From Mycobacteriales bacterium (GTDB lineage Bacteria > Actinomycetota > Actinomycetes > Mycobacteriales > SCTD01): a stretch of DNA of 41,505 nt. Of the stretch, positions 36,513 through 41,505 are shown piece by piece. Made by a program: the position numbers and the translations under genes. Position 1 is the first letter of the stretch, and each line of letters opens with the position of its first letter. The notes under the pieces were generated by a model, which was not told where the DNA came from, ran no database searches, and was given only the letters and a program-made list of their open reading frames with translations. Where the stretch lies: NCBI GenBank assembly GCA_030697205.1, contig JAUYQP010000005.1, positions 1 to 41,505 of the forward strand. Reading direction: 5' to 3'.

Positions 36513-38783
36513 TCAGCGGCGGCCGCGGCTGCGGCCGCCTCGGGAGCGGGTGCGCGGGCGCGGGGTCGGTGCGGGCGGGGGCTCGGACTCGAGCGGTGGG
36601 AGCGGCTCGGGGTGCGCGACCGGTGGCCCGGACAGCAGCGGCTCGAGCTCGCCGACGACGACGAGCCGCTGGGTCGCGCGGGTGAGCGCGACGTAGAGCG
36701 AGCGCATCCCGGCGACCTCCGACAGGGCCTCGTCCACGACACCGGTCGGTGAGACGACGACGCACCCGTCGTACTCCAGGCCCTTGACCTGCCAGGTGTC
36801 GACGACGGACAGGCGCGGGTCCGGCGGCAGCTGCGCCCGCACGGACTCGCGCAGCGAGAAGGGCGTCACGACCCCGACGGTGCCGCTGACCGCGTCGAGC
36901 AGGCCGGCGACCGCGGCGGCGAGGTCGTCGGTGACGACGGGCTCGATGCCGTTGGAGCGGACCGCGGCGGGCGGCACGGCGGAGGGATCGATCCGCGCGA
37001 GCAGCCGGGCGGCGACCGCCGCGATCTCGGTCGAGGTGCGGTAGTTGGTCGTCAGCGTCGCTTCGCGGACTCGCGACCGGCCGATCGCCTCCTGCAGCGC
37101 CGCCCGGACCTCGGTGACGTCGGGCCAGGCCGACTGCGCCCAGTCGCCGACGATCGTCCACGTCGCGCCGCGGGCCCGACGGCCGAGCATCCGCCACTGC
37201 ATCGGCGTCACGTCCTGCGCCTCGTCGACGACGACGTGGGCGAAGGTGCGGTAGTCGAGCTCACCGGCGATGTCGCGGGCGCTCTGCGCGGTGCGGTCGG
37301 CGAAGGTCGTGACGCCGTGCTGCGACGCGAGCTCGTCGAGCTCGGCCAGCTCGTCCCAGTCGTCGTCGGGGTCGGCCTCGGGGGGAGGTGGCGGCCCGCA
37401 GAGCTCCATCAGCTCGTCGAGCAGCGCCGCGTCGGCAGCCGACAGCGACGTGCCCCACGCGAGGGCAGCGACCTCGTCGTCAGTGAGCGTGCCCTTGGCG
37501 AGCTGCGCGAGCGGGAGGCGCCCGGCGCGCAGGGCGTCGAGGACCGCGGTCGGCAGCAGCACCGGCCACAGGTCCTCCATCGCCCGCTGGAACTCCGGGT
37601 CGTGGCGCAGCCACAGGCCGAAGTCCTCGCGGTCGTCGGACTCGGTGCGGGTCGCGCCCGGCCGCCGCTCCCACGCGCGCCAGGCCGACTCGACGACCTT
37701 GCCGACGTAGGCGCTGCGGCCGGCGTTGGCGCTGCGCTGGTTGCGCGCGACCTCGGTGCGGCGGCGGCGCAGCTCGTCGGCGCTGACGACGAAGGCCGTC
37801 CCGAAGCGGTGCAGCTCGAGGTCCTCGACCCGGGAGGGGTGGGCCAAGGACGAGACGGTACGACGCAGCACGCGCGCCATCCGCGACGATCCCTTGACGG
37901 CGGTGCTGGCCGGTGGCTCGTCGAAACCCAGCTCGTAGCCGCGCGGCAGCTGCGGGACCTCGCCGAGCGACGACAGCCGCACCGACGTCTCGCCCAGCGC
38001 CGGCAGCACGGCGCCGATGTAGTCGACGAAGACCTTCGACGGGCCGACGACGAGGACACCGCGGCGACCGTAGAACTCGCGGCGGGCGTACATCAGGTAG
38101 GCGACGCGGTGCAGCGCGACGGCGGTCTTTCCGGTGCCGGGCCCGCCGGTGACGACGAGCGCGCCGTCGTCGGGGGCGCGCACGGCCTCGTCCTGCTCGC
38201 GCTGGATCGTCGCGACGATGTCGCGCATCTGCGGGCCGCGCTCGCGTGACACCGCGGCGAGGAAGGCGCCGTCACCGACGACGACGGTGCCCTCGAGGGA
38301 GTCGGCGAGGTCGGGCTGCAGCAGCTCGTCCTCGAGCCCGGTGACCGTGTCGCCCTTGGTGGTCAGGGTGCGACGGCGTACGACGCCCAGGGGGTCGGCC
38401 GCCGTCGCACGGTAGAACGCCGCCGCGGCCGGTGCGCGCCAGTCGACGACGATCGGCTCTTGGTCGGCGGTGCGCAGCCCGAGTCGACCGATGTGGTGGG
38501 TGTCGCCGTCGGCGTTGTCGAGCCGGCCGAAGACGAGGCCCTCGCCGGCGTTGTCGAGATCGGAGCGGCGGGCACTCGCGGCCAGCGCCGCGACGTCACG
38601 CTCGTACAGCGCCTGCGGGTTGCCGCCCTGCGCGCGGCCGAGGCTCTCGCGCTCGCGGGCGACGGCCTCCTGCCGCAGCACCTCGAGCCGGTCGACGGCA
38701 CGGCGGACATGGGCCTGCTCGCGCGCGAGCTCGGCCTGGAGGTCAGCCGGGTGGCTGCTGTCGGTCGTCGGCGTGGTCGTCAT
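36513..38783 (-). CDS. helR: HelD/HelR-type RNA polymerase-recycling ATPase (UvrD-like helicase fold)
   Basis: 756 aa. HelR proteins pull stalled or rifampicin-bound RNA polymerase off DNA using ATP. An N-terminal coiled-coil (about 13-50, ELAREQAHVRRAVDRLEVLRQ) is the secondary-channel arm. Then come the HelD-type IGRLGLRTADQEPIVVDWRAP, Walker A VTGGPGTGKTAVALH (213-220), Walker B VVVDEAQDVTPMQWRML, GDWAQSAWPDVTE, LTTNYRTSTEIA and LYVALTRATQRLVVVGEL. The tail is Pro/Arg-rich. The start is ATG 38783; the frame is open upstream without homology. Alone in its transcript, divergent from a small gene 84 bp away. Confidence 0.92.
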   Translation of the reverse strand: MTTTPTTDSSHPADLQAELAREQAHVRRAVDRLEVLRQEAVARERESLGRAQGGNPQALYERDVAALAASARRSDLDNAGEGLVFGRLDNADGDTHHIGRLGLRTADQEPIVVDWRAPAAAAFYRATAADPLGVVRRRTLTTKGDTVTGLEDELLQPDLADSLEGTVVVGDGAFLAAVSRERGPQMRDIVATIQREQDEAVRAPDDGALVVTGGPGTGKTAVALHRVAYLMYARREFYGRRGVLVVGPSKVFVDYIGAVLPALGETSVRLSSLGEVPQLPRGYELGFDEPPASTAVKGSSRMARVLRRTVSSLAHPSRVEDLELHRFGTAFVVSADELRRRRTEVARNQRSANAGRSAYVGKVVESAWRAWERRPGATRTESDDREDFGLWLRHDPEFQRAMEDLWPVLLPTAVLDALRAGRLPLAQLAKGTLTDDEVAALAWGTSLSAADAALLDELMELCGPPPPPEADPDDDWDELAELDELASQHGVTTFADRTAQSARDIAGELDYRTFAHVVVDEAQDVTPMQWRMLGRRARGATWTIVGDWAQSAWPDVTEVRAALQEAIGRSRVREATLTTNYRTSTEIAAVAARLLARIDPSAVPPAAVRSNGIEPVVTDDLAAAVAGLLDAVSGTVGVVTPFSLRESVRAQLPPDPRLSVVDTWQVKGLEYDGCVVVSPTGVVDEALSEVAGMRSLYVALTRATQRLVVVGELEPLLSGPPVAHPEPLPPLESEPPPAPTPRPRTRSRGGRSRGRR

Positions 38784-38867
38784 GGAGCGGACCAGTCTGC
38801 CGGACGCGTCCTTCGGGTCGTGGCAGGCGGGTCGTGTCAGGCGCGGTCGAGCGGGTAGGGCGCGGGC

Positions 38868-39188
38868 GTGAAGCGGACGGTCGAGCGTACCGACGACGGT
38901 CGGTGGGTCGTGATCGACGGGCGACGCTGGCGGGCTACCGACCCTGCGATCCCCGAGGACGTCGCGGCCGAGCTGCGCCGCGAGTTGATGAGCGCGCGCC
39001 GGGCCGTCGGTGTTGCCCTGCGCTCCGGGGACGTCGACGAGGAGCGGGTGGCGCGCGACCGCGTGCACCGCGCGAAGACCGCCCTCGGCGAGCGCGGCGA
39101 GCCCTGGTGGGAGCAGGACCTCGCGCAGCGCCGGGCCCGCTGGGAGGCCGGACTCTCCAACGGTGCGCCCCGGGCTCGAGACCTCTGA
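38868..39188 (+). CDS. Small conserved actinobacterial protein of unknown function
   Basis: 106 aa from GTG 38868. It opens with a beta-hairpin-like region (DDGRWVVIDGRRWRATDPAIP) followed by a charged helical part (ELRRELMSARRAVGVALRSGD, RVHRAKTALGERGEPWWEQD). Proteins of this pattern are common in actinobacteria and often carry the uninformative name biopolymer transporter Tol; nothing here supports transport. No membrane span or signal peptide. It is divergent from helR and convergent with the next SDR gene. Confidence 0.75.
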   Translation: MKRTVERTDDGRWVVIDGRRWRATDPAIPEDVAAELRRELMSARRAVGVALRSGDVDEERVARDRVHRAKTALGERGEPWWEQDLAQRRARWEAGLSNGAPRARDL

Positions 39189-39308
39189 GCCGACGCGTCT
39201 GCGGCTGCTCAGGCCTGAACTCGAGCCACGTGTGGTCGCTAGTTGATGACCGACCTTGGACGGTGCCGAGAAGGGCGACCCTCCGCTGCAGCGACGTCAC
39301 GCGCGTCG

Positions 39309-39980
39309 TCACCACGCAAGGGCAGCACCGTCGTAGTTCCAGAAGCGGCCGGTGTCCTTCATCGTCAGGCCTTGGAGCACCTGCACGATTCCCCTCGCGC
39401 TGGTGACGGGATCGATGTCGGCCTCCTGGCCGCCGATGTTGGTGCGAACCCACCCCGGATGCACCGCGGCCACGACGACTCCCCGCGGCTCCAGGTCAGT
39501 GGCCAGGCACTGGGTCACCTTGTTGGCGGCGGCCTTCGAGGCGCGGTACGCGACGGTGTCCGACTTGGCGTAGGACAGCGAGCCCATCCGGCTCGTCACG
39601 ACAGCCACCGTGGCCTCACCGGACCTGAGCAACGCAGGCAGCAGCGCCTGGGTGACACGCAGCGGACCCAAGGTGTTGACGGCGAGCACGTCGGCGAAGC
39701 CCTCGAAGTCCATGTCGCTCGTGGACTGCCGCTCCGGGCCAAGAACGCCTGCGTTGTTGATGAGAAGGTCGATGGCCCTGTCGCTGATCAGAGTTGCCAG
39801 GTGATCGACGGAGCGGGCGTCCGTGACGTCCACGACAGGCGCAGCAGCTCCCAGTACCTCCAGCCGCTTGGCATCGTCGGTGCTGCGCACCGTTGCCCAG
39901 ACCTGTGCTCCAGCCGCGAGGTACAGCCGTACGAGCTCGAGCCCGATCCCACGCGCCGAGCCGGTGATGACGACGTTGAT
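39309..39980 (-). CDS. SDR family oxidoreductase with apparent ATC start
   Basis: 223 aa if begun at ATC 39980. The reading INVVITGSARGIGLELVRLY gives the essential Rossmann motif TGSARGIG, followed by DLLINNAGVLGPE, SRMGSLSY, and YRASKAAANKV with the catalytic Tyr-Lys. The only ATG/GTG/TTG at the N-terminus is GTG 39890, which would remove the cofactor loop. Upstream of the motif the frame reaches an in-frame TGA with no standard start, while AGGAG (39991-39987) lies exactly six bases before the ATC. So either ATC is used or an ATG has mutated. The family is sure, the start unusual. Similar to C-factor-like SDRs; substrate unknown. Confidence 0.8.
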   Translation of the reverse strand: MNVVITGSARGIGLELVRLYLAAGAQVWATVRSTDDAKRLEVLGAAAPVVDVTDARSVDHLATLISDRAIDLLINNAGVLGPERQSTSDMDFEGFADVLAVNTLGPLRVTQALLPALLRSGEATVAVVTSRMGSLSYAKSDTVAYRASKAAANKVTQCLATDLEPRGVVVAAVHPGWVRTNIGGQEADIDPVTSARGIVQVLQGLTMKDTGRFWNYDGAALAW

Positions 39981-39991
39981 CTCGGACTCCT
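39978..39991 (-). promoter_or_regulatory. Shine-Dalgarno sequence deciding an ATC start
   Basis: On the minus strand AGGAG (39991 down to 39987), a six-base spacer TCCGAG, then ATC (39980-39978). Spacing is ideal, and the ATC sits where the homologous SDR start methionine should be. Confidence 0.6.
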
Positions 39992-40064
39992 GATGAGCGG
40001 TGGGTCGGCGCTTGAGGCACGGTGAGGGTATGTGCCGCGCAGCCGCCAGAGCACGCTCCGTGCG

Positions 40065-41505
40065 TCAGGCCGCAGCGGTGCCGAGGATGGTGTGGAGGCG
40101 CTGGCTCGCAGCTGCTGCGGTGCGGGCCTGGCGCGGCGGGCGCGTCGGCAGGGGTGGTGGCCAGACGTGGTCGTTGTCGTGGTCGGCGGGTCGGAAGCCG
40201 CGTTGGTCGAGGAGCCGTCCGTCGCGTAGCCGAAGGGTCGCGCCGTCGTGGACGCGGCTGTGGCAGCTGCTGGTGCCGTGGCAGAGCGGGGCGCAGTTGA
40301 CGAGGTCGGTGGTGCCGCCGTCGCGCCACCACAGGGCGTGATGCAGCTCGAGACGGTCAGCAGGGGCGTGGCAGCCGTCGGTCGCGCACTGCCACTGCCA
40401 TTGGGTCATGCTCGCGAGCCACTGCGGGTGCGTGAAGACGCGGCTGCCCCGTCCGACGTCGAGCACCGCTGAGTCCTGGTCGAGAACGACCCGGGTCAGG
40501 GTCGCGTTGCACAGCAGCATGTCCAGCGTGGTCTCCGCGACCGCGCTCCCGTCGGGGTAGGTCGCGGGTGGGACCGGGTCCCCGAGCAGGTCTGGGTGCA
40601 GTGCGTCTAGGCCGGTGGTGTCGGTGTGCGGGAGGAGCTTCCCGTCGCGGGTGAACAGCGGCTCGGTCAGCGGGTCGGGGAGCCGGGCTCCGCTGTCGGG
40701 GCACGTGACCGGGACCCCGTAGAGGTCACGCTGGCTCTGATGCGCAGCCAACCGCTCCTCGGGCACAGTCACGACGACCTGAACACCGCGGCCTCGGGTG
40801 ACGGTCTCGGTCCGCGACATCCAGGCGCTGGCGATCCCGACGAGCGCGTCGACGTCACGCTGCGCGGGGGTGCGGGTGTCCCCAGCGGTCTGGTCGTTGC
40901 GCCGCCACGCACTCAATGCTGCTTTCAGCACCTGCCCGCTGTGGGGGTCCAAGGTCCCGAGCAGGTTCCACATCCCCGCGAACCCCTCCGTCAGGGACGC
41001 CTTGCGTTCGGTGACCTTGTCGCGGTCCTCCTCCGCTGCCGGCTCCGGGGCGAGGGCACGTAGGCGCTTACCGAGCTCCCGCTGGAGCACGAGCGGGTCG
41101 GTGAGCTCCGCGAGGTCGCAGAACGCCTGCTCCTGCACGGCCAACCACTCCGGGGTGTTCAACGAGGTCCCGAGGACCCGCTTGTCGAGCAGGTCGAGCT
41201 GCGTCAGCAGCACCGTCGCGTGCGCCGCGGTGATCCGCGCCGACCGCAGCAGCCGCTCCACCGCCGGTCGTTCCCGCAGGCCCTTCGCGAGCTTCGCCCA
41301 CCGGCGGGCCTCACCCGCACTCATCGGCGCGGACGTCTCTGTCGCGGAGTGTCGGGCGAGCCACGCCCACTGCGCCCGCGACCCGGTCTGCTGCCAGGTC
41401 TGCGTCGCATCCACGACCTGCAACCGGCCAGCGAGAGCGGCGGCGATCTCGGCCTGCATCGCGAGCAGCTCGTGCACATCCGCCGCAGCCGTGAGCCCGT
41501 CAGCA
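40065..41505 (-). CDS. DUF222 / HNH endonuclease domain protein (13E12-type), start beyond window
   Basis: At least 470 aa from GTG 41477, but the frame stays open to the right edge, and the residues upstream (ADGLTAAAD) fit the usual DUF222 N-terminus, so the true start probably lies outside. DUF222 helical region about 1-330: WLARHSATETSAPMSAGEARRWAKLAKGL, LLRSARITAAHATVLL. The C-terminal HNH domain has CATDGCHAPADRLELHH, WWRDGGTTDLVNCAPLC and CHSRVHDG, with paired cysteines for a structural metal. This is the 13E12 REP group, multicopy in many actinobacteria. Nuclease action is inferred from HNH; biological role unknown. Confidence 0.88.
   Translation of the reverse strand, partial: ADGLTAAADVHELLAMQAEIAAALAGRLQVVDATQTWQQTGSRAQWAWLARHSATETSAPMSAGEARRWAKLAKGLRERPAVERLLRSARITAAHATVLLTQLDLLDKRVLGTSLNTPEWLAVQEQAFCDLAELTDPLVLQRELGKRLRALAPEPAAEEDRDKVTERKASLTEGFAGMWNLLGTLDPHSGQVLKAALSAWRRNDQTAGDTRTPAQRDVDALVGIASAWMSRTETVTRGRGVQVVVTVPEERLAAHQSQRDLYGVPVTCPDSGARLPDPLTEPLFTRDGKLLPHTDTTGLDALHPDLLGDPVPPATYPDGSAVAETTLDMLLCNATLTRVVLDQDSAVLDVGRGSRVFTHPQWLASMTQWQWQCATDGCHAPADRLELHHALWWRDGGTTDLVNCAPLCHGTSSCHSRVHDGATLRLRDGRLLDQRGFRPADHDNDHVWPPPLPTRPPRQARTAAAASQRLHTILGTAAA

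Noticed and set aside
40065-41505. DUF222-HNH gene as evidence of a mobile element or homing endonuclease at the edge
   Set aside because: No terminal repeats, integrase or interrupted host gene is seen; 13E12-type genes are ordinary multicopy residents in actinobacteria.

Overview
The window is a gene-dense, very GC-rich stretch (third codon positions almost all G or C, many GTG starts, rare TTG starts, no in-frame TTA codon noticed) of an Actinomycetota chromosome. Supporting traits are a formylglycine-generating enzyme, a HelD/HelR ATPase, a WS/DGAT acyltransferase, an MCE protein, a DUF222-HNH protein, a LAxTG-type cell-wall anchor and several probable leaderless mRNAs. I cannot fix the genus. 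No tRNA, rRNA, CRISPR array, insertion sequence or prophage gene was seen; the content is mainly catabolic.

Region 1 (1-11.7 kb) is centred on aromatic amino acids. A fused indolepyruvate ferredoxin oxidoreductase (cut by the left edge) is divergent from an Lrp/AsnC regulator. Next come a small unknown protein, a formylglycine-generating enzyme and, convergent with it, a secreted GH79-like glycosidase. The tyrosine operon hpd-hmgA-fahA follows, divergent from a second Lrp/AsnC regulator, which converges on kynureninase (tryptophan route).

Region 2 (11.7-17.2 kb) is mixed: a doubtful small secreted ORF, a secreted M15 peptidase with a coiled-coil N-terminus, a RibD-C reductase divergent from an amidase, an MFE-2-like SDR, and a secreted HEIGH metalloprotease.

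Region 3 (17.2-23.6 kb) is a leucine/isovalerate catabolic operon: methylcrotonyl-CoA carboxylase beta and alpha, HMG-CoA lyase and an acyl-CoA dehydrogenase, all overlapping. It is divergent from a TetR repressor, with two perfect operators on its promoter.

Region 4 (23.7-26.2 kb) has a beta-propeller-like secreted protein with a LAATG anchor, and an ABM/NTF2-like gene pair.

Region 5 (26.2-36.4 kb) is the most unusual part. A TetR gene followed by an orphan MCE gene is divergent from a tight six-gene operon: Baeyer-Villiger monooxygenase, alpha/beta hydrolase, SDR, WS/DGAT, GH3 glycosidase and patatin lipase. The first four genes repeat the order of the mycobacterial mymA operon; the GH3 and patatin genes and the TetR-MCE arm are additions. 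A tandem 14-bp dyad lies between the two arms. I infer an inducible module that takes up, deglycosylates and oxidises a lipophilic substrate.

Region 6 (36.4-41.5 kb) holds a 59-bp imperfect palindrome, helR, a small conserved protein, an SDR whose only sensible start is ATC behind a perfect Shine-Dalgarno sequence, and a DUF222-HNH protein running off the right edge. Across the window the GTA valine codon was found only inside the tetranucleotide GTAC.
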